From: Bacillota bacterium
Lineage (GTDB): Bacteria; Bacillota; Clostridia; Christensenellales; DTU072
Reading direction: 5' to 3'
Assembly: GCA_023394875.1 (NCBI GenBank)
Contig: JAEXAB010000003.1
Span: 558,001-622,000 of the forward strand
Length of the DNA: 64,000 bases
The stretch's first letter is position 1. Each line of letters begins with the position of its first letter. The notes beneath the pieces were generated by a model. That model had not been told where the DNA came from. It ran no database searches and saw only the letters and a list, made by a program, of their open reading frames with translations. Both the position numbers and the translations under genes were made by a program. Below are positions 52,240 through 61,273 of this stretch, one piece after another.

Positions 52240-53274
52240 CTAAGATACTACTTGTGCTGTTAAAGTGAAGTTTGCGTCAAGTCCGCCGTAAGCGTCAACC
52301 TGAGTAGGTCCGTCGAACCAAGCCTTAACGATAAAGCCTTGAGCTACGCCGGTAACACCGTCAGTAGATGCAGCTATATTTACATCTAAATCAACAACAC
52401 TTGCAGCTTCTATGGAAGATACCAAATGAATAGGTATTGCCGGAGTAAACGTATAATATGTGTCTGTTGTCCATGCAGGAGCTACGCCCGCAACAGGGGT
52501 AATCTTATCAGCGGTGGTATAAGCACTATATCCTGCTGCCCAATCTGCAGGTTGTCCTTCAGCTACGTTAACAACCTCTCCATTTTTATAGTAAGTGTTG
52601 TTTTGCCATGTGGGAGCAACAGCTACAACTGCGTTAAACGAACCGCTGCTTGTTGAATATTTGAAATAGTTGTCAGCCCAGTCAGAAGGCTTTTCTTCTT
52701 GTAAAGTATAACTTTCAGGAACAGTATCAATTAATTCGCCAGTATAATATATCTTGTTAACATATACCAAAGCCTTAGTTGTTGCATTAAATACGGCTAC
52801 TCTAAGTCTTGCTGCATTCTCGCCGGTAACGTTAGTACTGAAATTAATTTTTGTTGCTAACCTTGAATAGTTAATAACATAGAATGTAGTGTTGCCGCCT
52901 TCGGTTTGTGCGCCTATGTAAGGATCAGAATTTGAGTGACTTGTCAAACTGGTTCCGGATATATTAGCTGTATAGAATATTGTATCGCTAGTAAATGCGG
53001 ATGAAGTTCCTTTGTCTACCAAGAGAGGTATCATAGGCAAAAAGTCAGTGCTTTGCGCAACAAAGGTTAGTTGTGAAGAGCCTACGGGAGCATTTTGCAC
53101 CCAGCCTATAGCGATGTTGGCGCCGGTGGATTCTGCAGAGTTAACGTTAGTAGCAGCGGTGTTAACTGTGTTACTGCTTGTATACCATGCAAAGGTTGCG
53201 GTGCTAACAGCAACTACGAGTAGTACTACCATCATGACGGTAGTAATGAACATACTCTTTTTCATGTGTTTCAT
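52240..53274 (-). CDS. TasA/camelysin-like exported protein A with internal duplication
   Basis: 344 residues. Signal (MFITTVMMVVLLVVAV) then STATFAWYT, the SipW cleavage pattern. Mature core shares FYVINYSRLATKINFS and FIVKAWFDG with proteins B and D. An insertion at about residues 195-274 consists of two related 35-residue units (PSDWADNYFKY and PADWAAGYSAY, each ending W..(N/D)TYY). First structural gene of the cluster, with its own long structured leader and RBS AAAGGAG; probably the main fibre subunit. Confidence 0.8.
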   Translation of the reverse strand: MKHMKKSMFITTVMMVVLLVVAVSTATFAWYTSSNTVNTAATNVNSAESTGANIAIGWVQNAPVGSSQLTFVAQSTDFLPMIPLLVDKGTSSAFTSDTIFYTANISGTSLTSHSNSDPYIGAQTEGGNTTFYVINYSRLATKINFSTNVTGENAARLRVAVFNATTKALVYVNKIYYTGELIDTVPESYTLQEEKPSDWADNYFKYSTSSGSFNAVVAVAPTWQNNTYYKNGEVVNVAEGQPADWAAGYSAYTTADKITPVAGVAPAWTTDTYYTFTPAIPIHLVSSIEAASVVDLDVNIAASTDGVTGVAQGFIVKAWFDGPTQVDAYGGLDANFTLTAQVVS

Positions 53275-53348
53275 TTTGTTATAATCTCCTTTTAATATTT
53301 TTTTATTTTTGTTTTCAAATTTTCTTTTTTTATAAATTGAGGATTTCT

Positions 53349-53505
53349 ACGCAGGTTTGTTTTTCGATGATTGGGGCTAAGCCCCGTTGTGTTTGCTAAA
53401 ATCTAACTATCGGGGAACAGTACCTCCCGATATGACAATTTTAGCAATATCGTCGATATTGACCATCTTATTTGTTTTTGCATAGAAACCTCCTTTTACC
53501 TGCGT
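53349..53505 (-). promoter_or_regulatory. Structured 5' leader (riboswitch-like) upstream of protein A gene
   Basis: On the minus strand ACGCAGGT (53498-53505) and ACCTGCGT (53349-53356) can close an 8-bp outer stem. Inside are AATATC-GAC-GATATT (53446-53460), a long arm TTGCTAAAAT/ATTTTAGCAA (53438-53447 with 53393-53402) topped by TATCGGG/CCCGATA (53426-53432 with 53408-53414), and GGGGC-TAA-GCCCC (53373-53385). It does not match the c-di-GMP-I riboswitch core. Candidate regulatory RNA. Confidence 0.55.
53403..53483 (-). CDS. Possible leader peptide (26 aa) inside the structured 5' leader
   Basis: AAAGGAGG lies 5 nt before an ATG opening a 26-codon ORF (MQKQIRWSISTILLK...), which runs through the central stem of the leader. 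An alternative ATG at 53466 gives a 19-codon ORF in another frame. The strong Shine-Dalgarno suggests it is translated; ribosome passage would open the long arm. It could be an attenuator peptide rather than a functional protein. Confidence 0.45.
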   Translation of the reverse strand: MQKQIRWSISTILLKLSYREVLFPDS

Positions 53506-53575
53506 TGTGTTTTTCTATATATAAGAGTAGTTTTTTTGTTACTCCTTTTATATTCAATTTATGCTTACTTTGTTA

Positions 53576-55396
53576 TTAAACTACGATAGCCAGTTTTCTT
53601 ATCTCTTTTACCGCTGCCGCTATGGTACGCTTGGGCTCTCCTATAACAAAGCCTTGTATTATTCCTACTCCGTGGATAGCCAGGTGTTTTGCTTCCTTAC
53701 TGGTTTCCACATTAATTGAGGTTGTCTTTATCCCTTGCACTTTGCAATAGCCTGTCAGCATATCTAAGTGCGCCGTTGTGCGGAGGTTCTCTTCCTTATA
53801 ATAACGGGCGTCGAACCTTAGGTAGTCGATAACGTATTCGGTTAGGATTTTTAGTCCCGCGCTCTCGGTGTTGTCCAGCATTATTTTTACGCCGTTTTCT
53901 TTGAGCTTTTCTATAGCCGCCATTCCGTCTTGTCCAAGTACTTCAAGCAGTGCGCAGTCAAAAGCCATAATTAGGTTGTTGTTTTCGGTCTTGCTGTACT
54001 TTAGCAGTCTTTCAAAGGCGGCGCCTTTGGTAAGAAGTCTGCAGCTTACCTTAACGCAGAAATAGAACTTCGGATTGTCGTTGCAATTAATTACCGCTTC
54101 CTTTACCGCAAGATAGTTTAGTTGTTCTATCCTCGCGCTGCTTTCGGCTATGGCAAAGTACTGTTGAGGAAGTATCTTACCTAAGAACTTATCCTGCAAT
54201 ACTTGCTGTACGTTGATGTACTCGTTTTGGTTGTCTAGGTTCAGTGCGCTGTCATAGAAGTATATTATAGGTTCGGCTATGGCTACAGCGCCTTTTATGG
54301 TGCCGGCTTGCTGACGTAAGGCGTTAAGTTTGTCTTTGCCTCTCTTGTTCTCCAAGCCGAATTCTTTACCCATCAGCTCTTCGATTATGTTTTTTGTCAG
54401 CTCTCCTTCTATATAGTCGTATTCTATATCTGTATAAGCGTCCTCGGACGGCGGTGTCTCTTCTTTGCCTTTCAAAACTGCGTCGGGGTTGAAAGGATAC
54501 CTTTCGGCATATGCTGTCGGCACGTAGGTTTTTGACTTTTCGATGCCGTTTTCTTCCATTACCTTTTCTATAAGTCCTACTGCCGATAAATAAGCTTCTC
54601 CCGACTTTTCGTCACACTTAGAAATCGTTACTTTGGTTGGCGTCTGTTTGTACAGTCCCTTTGCCGAATCAAAAATAAAACTTTCGGCATTGAGTCTGTC
54701 GGGGTTAAGCGCAAGGTACAAATTTATAATGTCGTCCACAATTTCTATACGGCACAAAATTTTGTTGGACTTCTTGAACAGCTCGTAGGCTCCGGAATAA
54801 CGCTGCTTGACTTCCTTATAGCCTAATATGGTGTTTTTCAATCTGCTGTAGGTTAGCTTGATTGTGTTCTTGCTTAACCTTAATATGTTTTCGAATACCG
54901 GCTCCAAAACTTCTCTGCCGTAGGTATCAAATATATTACTTACTCCAACTTCGTCGGCTAGTAACTGAGAGTCGTCTACGTTGTCCACCACAAAGGCTTT
55001 GTCAACGTCTGCTAGCATTTCTTCCTCGGCGCTTTCTTCGCCGCCTTCCTCAGTACTTTCTTCGCTTTGTTCTTCTGTACTTACTTCTTCGGTATCGTCA
55101 GACTTATTAAATCCTTCTTCGGTATCAGACTCTTCCAAAGTTTTTTCGTCGGTATCTCCTTCTATTGATACTTCTTTAGTAATTACTTCTTTAATAGTTG
55201 CTTCTTCGCTTATTACCTCGTCGTTAGTAAAGGTTATTTCGTTAACTGCTTCTTCTGTGTTTTCCATAATTTCCGTTTTGGGTGTATCTTCGGAAATAAC
55301 GGCTTCTTCTACTATTTCTTCAATGGCGTTTTCGGCTGCTACGGGTGCAGAATTTTCTAATTCTATTTGATTCAAAACTTCGTCACGCTCGTCCAT
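53576..55396 (-). CDS. Protein with acidic N-part and degenerate EAL-like domain
   Basis: 606 residues. Residues 1-130 are very acidic, Glu/Thr/Ser-rich and probably disordered. A middle domain is unassigned. The last 240 residues follow the EAL phosphodiesterase layout (KILPQQYFAIAESS, then FYFCVKVSCRLL, IAAIEKLKENGVKIMLDN, DYLRFDARYY, and AIHGVGIIQGFVIGEP at the end), but the EAL triplet and the DD/FG metal and loop residues are not conserved. It is therefore probably not an active c-di-GMP hydrolase but may bind c-di-GMP or a partner. It lies just upstream of the surface cluster on the same strand. Confidence 0.6.
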   Translation of the reverse strand: MDERDEVLNQIELENSAPVAAENAIEEIVEEAVISEDTPKTEIMENTEEAVNEITFTNDEVISEEATIKEVITKEVSIEGDTDEKTLEESDTEEGFNKSDDTEEVSTEEQSEESTEEGGEESAEEEMLADVDKAFVVDNVDDSQLLADEVGVSNIFDTYGREVLEPVFENILRLSKNTIKLTYSRLKNTILGYKEVKQRYSGAYELFKKSNKILCRIEIVDDIINLYLALNPDRLNAESFIFDSAKGLYKQTPTKVTISKCDEKSGEAYLSAVGLIEKVMEENGIEKSKTYVPTAYAERYPFNPDAVLKGKEETPPSEDAYTDIEYDYIEGELTKNIIEELMGKEFGLENKRGKDKLNALRQQAGTIKGAVAIAEPIIYFYDSALNLDNQNEYINVQQVLQDKFLGKILPQQYFAIAESSARIEQLNYLAVKEAVINCNDNPKFYFCVKVSCRLLTKGAAFERLLKYSKTENNNLIMAFDCALLEVLGQDGMAAIEKLKENGVKIMLDNTESAGLKILTEYVIDYLRFDARYYKEENLRTTAHLDMLTGYCKVQGIKTTSINVETSKEAKHLAIHGVGIIQGFVIGEPKRTIAAAVKEIRKLAIVV

Positions 55397-56019
55397 TTTT
55401 GCTCCGAAAAGTCATATTTTTGCGGCTGAAACAGTTGATAATTAATTCGCCTGTTTGCAGTGTTATATAGTAATATTAACAAAAAACGTAAAGCCTGTCA
55501 ATACATAAATAACAAAAACACGGTAAAAACTATATTTTTCGGGCATTTTTGTGCAAAAATTGGCAATTTTGCGGTCTGTTTTTCGTGTTTTATCAGAAAA
55601 ACTAAAAAAGATTTTTACTAAATTTTTACTCAATTTTGTAATTCTTTTGTATTTTTCCTGATATAGGGCGGCGCGAAAATTCCCAAAATCGGCAAGAAAA
55701 TTTTTTTTGCCGTTTTGGACAAAGTGTACCTTTGGGTTACCTAAAAGGTTAATTTTATACTTCCCAAATATTTAGTTTGGGAATTTTGAATACTATTTTT
55801 ATGTAAAATCATACCAAAATTACATTGTTTATAGTGTATTCGGGTTTTTGCTGATTATAAATTTTTCCTAAAAAGAAAATTTCCCGAAAAACGGGGTGTT
55901 TTTTGGGTTTTTTGTGAATTTTTGATACGTTATTGCTCAACAATAATTATTTTCGGAAATTTTGCAAAGTACCGAAAATAATTTGCTCCCCCAAGTTTTT
56001 TGAGGGAGCCGAATGTTTA
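55397..56019. other. Hairpin-rich AT-rich intergenic stretch
   Basis: 620 bp without ORFs. Four stems are clear: CGGCAA/TTGCCG (55690-55712), TTCCCAAA/TTTGGGAA (55761-55783), an 11-bp perfect repeat ATTATTTTCGG/CCGAAAATAAT (55946-55956 with 55972-55982), and the terminator-like stem at 55985-56009. The promoter of the EAL-like gene must lie near its right border, but I could not assign it with confidence. Confidence 0.5.
55985..56009 (-). terminator. Probable terminator of the SipL-like gene
   Basis: Minus strand: GCTCCC and GGGAGC pair around CAAAAAACTT and are followed by AAATTATTTTC, about 10 nt after the stop codon. A T-run is weak, so efficiency is uncertain. Confidence 0.55.
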
Positions 56020-57501
56020 TTAAAAATCAATATTGAGCGGTTTATATAGCATAACCCTGTCTCCGCCTTTTAGGGGAAGTTTGAGTTCTTTGTTTAGCTC
56101 CAAAATGGTGCTTTCTTCGGTGTTAAGCGCCTTAGCCACGTCCCATAAATTTTCGTTCGGCTTAACTATATAGAGGCTGATTGCGTAGTCGTCGGTTTCC
56201 TTATCCCCCCCTACTTCCATTTGGGAGATTAGGCATACCTCTTTTGAGGACACCCCCCTTACCCAAATAAGCAGTTCTGCGGTAATATCGGCTTCTCTGC
56301 CCGCTCTAAGCCGCGCGCTGAGGTTGGTTACTATTACGCGGGGTTTTAGGTGTAGGTCGCATTCAAAGTCCTTAGCTACCAACACTTTATAGGGGATTTC
56401 TACGTTGCTGGAAGCAAACTCGTTCTTTTCGTCAAGGTAAACAATGGTGGTGGTTATTAGTCCTTCTACCATAAGGGTATTTTCCGACGTGTTGACCATT
56501 GCGCTTGCCATGGGGCTTAGAAGACAGCATATTTCGTTTATATCCTGGCTAAAGCCGTAACTTATACTTGTCTTATCCCTTGCCACTCGGTAGCAATAAT
56601 TGGTATTAAGCTTGTAGCAGGAAGACTGCATAATAAGGTCGCTCTTTGTAGAATAAGCATCGGTTAAACCCATAATTTCGGTCTGGGTGTTTATTGCTGT
56701 ACAAAAAGCCACGCTAATATCGCAAATAATAGTCCTTGTGTCGGTATCGGTAAGCTGCAAAGTAACTTCTTTTACCGATGCTTCAACGTCAATGATTGAG
56801 TCCGCTGTTACCGACGCTTCGGTTATTTCGGTGTTGAAGGCTTGCGAAAAGTTCTGGCTTATAAACTGATTTGTGTCGCTTAAAGCTACTATTCTTACAA
56901 TAATTTCTCCTTCTAGCTGATAGGAGCCGTTCATTGGGTATACTCCGGTTATTATTGCGTCGGCTTTGCTGTCTAAAATTATGGCAAGGGGCAGTCTCGC
57001 TTCAAAGGTGTTGGTTAGGGCTATTGCTTTGGCGTCGAAAAGGTTAACGCTTTCTACCTTAATAGCGTCGGACTTACAATGTACGCCGTCTTGGCACACA
57101 TCCAAAAACTCCATATTGTTTTCGCATAGGAACCAACCGCTTAATTCTATGGTGGCATTGGCTTTTACTTTGCCGCCGGAGGTAAATTCGCAGTCGGCAA
57201 CGGTAGCTTTAATACAAGCCTTAGAAGAGGCGCATATTCCTTCCTTATATATGGAAAATACGTTATCAATCTTGTTTTCGGCGCTCATTACACCGTCTTC
57301 GGATTGATAAGTCAACCGAAAAATCGTTCTGACAGCCACCCTCAGTTCGTTATTCAACGCCTCGTATCCTGTGATTACCGCGACCGCCGTCATACCCAAA
57401 ACCCGCTTGTTATCGCCTATGGAAAAGTCCGTACTCTCCATAACCTGACTTTCTATTATCGTCTTGGAATTCGCATTTACCGTAAGCTTGTTTTCTGTCA
57501 T
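56020..57501 (-). CDS. sipL: SipL-like DUF3794 and LysM protein
   Basis: 493 residues. Repeated DUF3794 beta domains cover most of the length (for example VRTIFRLTYQ, EGEIIVRIVALS, VEGLITTTIVYLDE), and a C-terminal LysM domain follows (YIVKPNENLWDVAKALNTEESTILELN). Clostridial SipL has the same layout and size and binds SpoIVA during spore coat assembly. It also neighbours veg here, as in clostridia. No other spore gene lies in the window, so sporulation itself is not shown. Confidence 0.7.
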   Translation of the reverse strand: MTENKLTVNANSKTIIESQVMESTDFSIGDNKRVLGMTAVAVITGYEALNNELRVAVRTIFRLTYQSEDGVMSAENKIDNVFSIYKEGICASSKACIKATVADCEFTSGGKVKANATIELSGWFLCENNMEFLDVCQDGVHCKSDAIKVESVNLFDAKAIALTNTFEARLPLAIILDSKADAIITGVYPMNGSYQLEGEIIVRIVALSDTNQFISQNFSQAFNTEITEASVTADSIIDVEASVKEVTLQLTDTDTRTIICDISVAFCTAINTQTEIMGLTDAYSTKSDLIMQSSCYKLNTNYCYRVARDKTSISYGFSQDINEICCLLSPMASAMVNTSENTLMVEGLITTTIVYLDEKNEFASSNVEIPYKVLVAKDFECDLHLKPRVIVTNLSARLRAGREADITAELLIWVRGVSSKEVCLISQMEVGGDKETDDYAISLYIVKPNENLWDVAKALNTEESTILELNKELKLPLKGGDRVMLYKPLNIDF

Positions 57502-57630
57502 ACCTTGCCCCCTGTTTGAAAACTTATATTACACCATATTTATAGCGCCGTTTTTTTATGACTACTTTTTTTGTTTTTGGCAATAATCTTTTACGCCGCA
57601 AAAATAATATATGAGTGCAGGAACATAAAA

Positions 57631-57864
57631 ATGAGAGAAATCAGTCAGGACATAAATAATACAATAAATCAGGTAAAAAACCTTACCGGAATCCGCATTA
57701 AGCTAAAAGTAAACCGCGGCAGAAACAAAATAGAGGTTTTGGAAGGAAAGGTAGAAAGCACCTATCCAAAAATATTCACCGTCCGAAAAACAGACGGTGA
57801 ATTGAGTTCTTATTCTTATTCCGACATATTAGCCGGCAATATTTTGTTTTATAGGGCAAAATAA
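57631..57864 (+). CDS. veg: Veg family protein
   Basis: 77 residues. VKNLTGIRIKLKVNRGRNKIEVLEGKVESTYPKIFTV is the conserved Veg core, with ELSSYSYSDIL near the end. In B. subtilis Veg stimulates biofilm matrix genes by opposing SinR; this is the nearest gene of that pathway to the TasA/SipW cluster here. Start ATG 57631; upstream TTG codons were rejected because AGGA sits before the ATG. Confidence 0.88.
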   Translation: MREISQDINNTINQVKNLTGIRIKLKVNRGRNKIEVLEGKVESTYPKIFTVRKTDGELSSYSYSDILAGNILFYRAK

Positions 57865-59097
57865 CTATTTGCTATTTTCGTGATAAGCCGCCACCTTGTC
57901 GGTAAGTTTTAGCAAAACTTCGCTAAAATCAGCTAAAGTTCTCATATCCAATTCCTCGTAGACGTCCTTGCAGGTATGGTAGTAATCGGTCAAAGTGGGG
58001 TTTTGGGCGATAAGCGTTGCCGTTTTTACCCCTATTCTGCTAAATGGTGTGGAATCGCAGCCGCCTATGGGGTTAATAATAACTCCGCCCTTTCTGCCCA
58101 CTTCTTTCATAGCTTCCACTGCCATATTAATTAAATCCTTATCAAAGTGGGAATTGAGCCACAAGTCCCCTTTTACCACGTTAAAATGTTCGTAGTCTCT
58201 TATAGAATCTAAGTTAATAACGTAGGTATTTTTTAGCCATTCTTCATTCTTATGTTTCTTAACAAACGCCATAGAGCCTTTAAGTCCTGCTTCTTCGCTT
58301 CCTAAGCCCGCGCAGATAATGCGGCAGTTCTTGGGTAGCTTGTCTTTGTTTTCATTAAAGTATTTTGCCATCAGAATAGAGAAACCGACACCGCTTAGAT
58401 TGTCCATTGCGCCGGGGGCAGCCAACGCCTTGTTCCAGGTAAGGAAAGTAGCAATAAAAAAGCTACCCGGAAGGGTAATTACAGGCAGACAATAAAGAAC
58501 TATAGTACTTACGTCTTTTGCACTATTCCATACGAATAGGTTCCCTAATTTCACTTGTTGGGCGCCCACAATTATAAGTACAATCAAACCAAGCAAACCT
58601 AGACCAATCTTTAGAAGAGCGGTTTTCGGGTTCTTATAAGAGTGATTCCAATGCCAGCTGCTGTCGTTATGTCCGCTGAACATTATAGTATAATCGTAAC
58701 TATTATTTTCGGGTAAAACCTCGCTGTAGACGTTGTGGGAAGTATGCTGTTTCCACATAAAGTCGAATATCCCGGTATAGGTAAACACCTGCAAAATAGC
58801 GTATAAAAATATGAGGCAGGACAGTATCAAACCAATAAGCGGGCTGATAAAAAACAGCGCTGTGGTAATAAGGGTAATAACCCCCAAAACCGATATCGCG
58901 CCGATTGACGCAACGGGCGCAACCTTAAACGGCTCGATTATTGCTTTGTTGCCGGTGGCTTTTTCCATCTCTTCGGCAATCAGACTTGCCGCCCTCGCCT
59001 CTTCTTCGCTTCCCGGCAGTCTGGGCCCTGTGGTTTCTATCACTTTCTTAATAAAACCGTGGACGTATTCGGCACTTTGACTTTTGTAGTTTTCCAT
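57865..59097 (-). CDS. M28-family metallopeptidase with membrane segments
   Basis: 410 residues. M28 zinc ligands appear in order: FSGHNDSS, AMDNLSGVG, GSEEAGLKG, NLDSI and YYHTCKD. Two or three hydrophobic segments are inserted before the active site (about 68-115 and 160-215), so the enzyme is membrane-anchored. Aminopeptidase-type activity is expected. Its stop is adjacent to the convergent veg stop. Confidence 0.85.
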   Translation of the reverse strand: MENYKSQSAEYVHGFIKKVIETTGPRLPGSEEEARAASLIAEEMEKATGNKAIIEPFKVAPVASIGAISVLGVITLITTALFFISPLIGLILSCLIFLYAILQVFTYTGIFDFMWKQHTSHNVYSEVLPENNSYDYTIMFSGHNDSSWHWNHSYKNPKTALLKIGLGLLGLIVLIIVGAQQVKLGNLFVWNSAKDVSTIVLYCLPVITLPGSFFIATFLTWNKALAAPGAMDNLSGVGFSILMAKYFNENKDKLPKNCRIICAGLGSEEAGLKGSMAFVKKHKNEEWLKNTYVINLDSIRDYEHFNVVKGDLWLNSHFDKDLINMAVEAMKEVGRKGGVIINPIGGCDSTPFSRIGVKTATLIAQNPTLTDYYHTCKDVYEELDMRTLADFSEVLLKLTDKVAAYHENSK

Positions 59098-59229
59098 CTG
59101 TTATTTTACTCCTTTTTTAACAAATCAAATAATATTATACAGAAATTACAATATTATGTCCATACGTTTTGGAAAATCTTTTGCGCAAAAAATGATATTT
59201 TCACGCATACAAAGTAAAGCCAAAAACTA

Positions 59230-59258
59230 TTGACTTATCGCTAAGTATAATATATAAT
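59230..59258 (+). promoter_or_regulatory. Promoter of greA-lysS
   Basis: -35 TTGACT (59230-59235), 17-nt spacer, -10 TATAAT (59253-59258), 28 nt before the greA ATG; RBS AAGGAG follows. Confidence 0.7.
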
Positions 59259-59286
59259 AATTAAATTACTTAAGGAGTAAAGAAAA

Positions 59287-59757
59287 ATGGCTAACATCAC
59301 TTTAACTAAAGCCAAATATGAAGAGCTTACTGAGCGGCTAAATTATTTGGTTACCACTCGCCGGAGCGAAATATCGCAGGCAATCAAACAGGCAAAGGAA
59401 TTTGGGGATTTAAGCGAAAATGCCGAATACTCTGCCGCAAAAGACGAACAAGTGGCTAACGAGACCGAAATTTTGCGTTTGGAAGAGACATTGGCGCATG
59501 CTACTATAATTGACGAAAGCAGCATCAGCACCAGAAACGTAAGTATTGGCAACATCGTTACTGTGCTTGACGTTGCCGAAAACGAAGAGATTACTTACTG
59601 TATCGTTTCTACCTTAGAGGCAAACAGCAGAGAAAACAAAATAAGCGACAAGAGCCCTATCGGAAAGGCATTAATCGGTCACAAAAAGGGTGACACCGTA
59701 AAAGCCGCCACCCCCGCGGGCGAAATCCAATACAAAATTTTATCAATCAAGAAATAG
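59287..59757 (+). CDS. greA: Transcription elongation factor GreA
   Basis: 156 residues, usual length. The coiled-coil N-part ends in EFGDLSENAEYSAAKDEQ, whose acidic tip (D and E) stimulates transcript cleavage by stalled RNA polymerase. C-terminal FKBP-like domain with SPIGKALIGHKKGD. 10 nt before lysS. Confidence 0.95.
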   Translation: MANITLTKAKYEELTERLNYLVTTRRSEISQAIKQAKEFGDLSENAEYSAAKDEQVANETEILRLEETLAHATIIDESSISTRNVSIGNIVTVLDVAENEEITYCIVSTLEANSRENKISDKSPIGKALIGHKKGDTVKAATPAGEIQYKILSIKK

Positions 59758-59767
59758 GTAAGAAAAA

Positions 59768-61273
59768 ATGGAAAACAAAAATAACCTACCCAACATTCAA
59801 GCACCCGAACCGGATTACAACGAGGTGGTAGCCGTGCGCAGGCAAAAATTAGCCGATATGAAATCTAACGGCTTCGACCCCTTTGAAATAACCAAGTACG
59901 ACAGAACGGCAACCGCTAAAGAAATTCTGGAAAATTATTCGGATTTTGAAGGAAAAATGGTAACCGTAGCCGGAAGATTAATCTCCCGCCGTATTATGGG
60001 AAAAGCAAGTTTCGGTCATATATTAGACTGCGGAATGCGCCTGCAGGGATATTTCAAGAAAGACGAAATGGGCGAGGACTCCTATGCCGAATTCAAAAAA
60101 TGGGATATCGGCGACATTATCGGCATTGAGGGAGAAGTTTTTACCACACATATGGGAGAAATAAGCATAAAGGCTATAAAATGCGTTCTGCTTAGCAAAT
60201 CTCTACTTCCTCTACCCGAAAAGTTCCATGGTCTTACCAATACCGATTTACGTTACCGTCAACGTTACGTTGACCTTATCTCCAATCCCGAGGTTATGGA
60301 GACCTTCAAAAAACGCAGCCGTATAATTTCCTGCATTAGGACTTTCTTGGATTCCAAAGGCTTTATGGAAGTGGAAACGCCTATTCTTAACAGCATAGCG
60401 GGCGGAGCTTCGGCAAGACCTTTTGTCACTCACCACAACACCCTTGATATCGATATGTACCTAAGGATAGCCCCCGAATTGTACCTAAAGCGCCTTATAG
60501 TGGGCGGTTTTGACAAGGTTTACGAAATGGGCAGACTTTTCCGCAATGAGGGTATGGACATAAAACACAACCCCGAATTTACCACCATTGAGCTGTATCA
60601 GGCTTACGCTGACTACAACGATATGATGGATATTACCGAAGAGCTTTTCAAATACTGCGCCGAAAACGTACTTGGCACTACTACCATTAATTATCAAGGT
60701 ACTGTATTAGAGCTTGGGGAAAAATGGCCGCGCGTGCCTATGATTGATATCGTAAAACAATATACCGGTATAGATTTTAATACTATGGAAATGCCGGAAA
60801 TTATTAAAAAAGCGGCGGAAATCGGCGTAGAAATTGAGGAAGACGATACTTGGGGCAAGGCTCTTTACGAAATTTTTGACCAAAAAATCGAAGAACACCT
60901 CATTCAGCCGATATTTGTCATAGATTATCCCGTAGAAGTGAGCCCTCTTGCCAAACGCAAGCCTAAGGACAAGCGTTTGACCGAGCGTTTTGAATTCTTT
61001 ATGGTGGCTAGAGAAATGGGCAACGCTTTCAGCGAGCTTAACGACCCGATTGACCAAAAAGAGCGGTTCGAACAGCAAGCCAGAGAGCGCGCAAAAGGCG
61101 ACGATGAAGCGCAGATGACCGACGACGATTTTGTTACGGCTCTGGAATACGGACTGCCCCCCACCGGCGGCTTGGGAATAGGCATAGACCGTATGGTTAT
61201 GCTGTATACCGACAATTACAGCATCCGCGACGTGCTTTTGTTCCCCACAATGAAGCCCATCGCGCGTAACTAA
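59768..61273 (+). CDS. lysS: Lysyl-tRNA synthetase, class II
   Basis: 501 residues. OB-fold anticodon domain (about 60-170), then class II motifs 1, 2 and 3 (FLDSKGFMEVETPIL; GRLFRNEGMD; GGLGIGIDRMVML). Charges tRNA-Lys. greA-lysS is a conserved Firmicutes pair. The stop overlaps the next start by one base (TAATG). Confidence 0.96.
   Translation: MENKNNLPNIQAPEPDYNEVVAVRRQKLADMKSNGFDPFEITKYDRTATAKEILENYSDFEGKMVTVAGRLISRRIMGKASFGHILDCGMRLQGYFKKDEMGEDSYAEFKKWDIGDIIGIEGEVFTTHMGEISIKAIKCVLLSKSLLPLPEKFHGLTNTDLRYRQRYVDLISNPEVMETFKKRSRIISCIRTFLDSKGFMEVETPILNSIAGGASARPFVTHHNTLDIDMYLRIAPELYLKRLIVGGFDKVYEMGRLFRNEGMDIKHNPEFTTIELYQAYADYNDMMDITEELFKYCAENVLGTTTINYQGTVLELGEKWPRVPMIDIVKQYTGIDFNTMEMPEIIKKAAEIGVEIEEDDTWGKALYEIFDQKIEEHLIQPIFVIDYPVEVSPLAKRKPKDKRLTERFEFFMVAREMGNAFSELNDPIDQKERFEQQARERAKGDDEAQMTDDDFVTALEYGLPPTGGLGIGIDRMVMLYTDNYSIRDVLLFPTMKPIARN

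Noticed and set aside
53349..53505. Known c-di-GMP riboswitch
   Set aside because: The GEMM-I conserved core could not be found; the stem order also differs.
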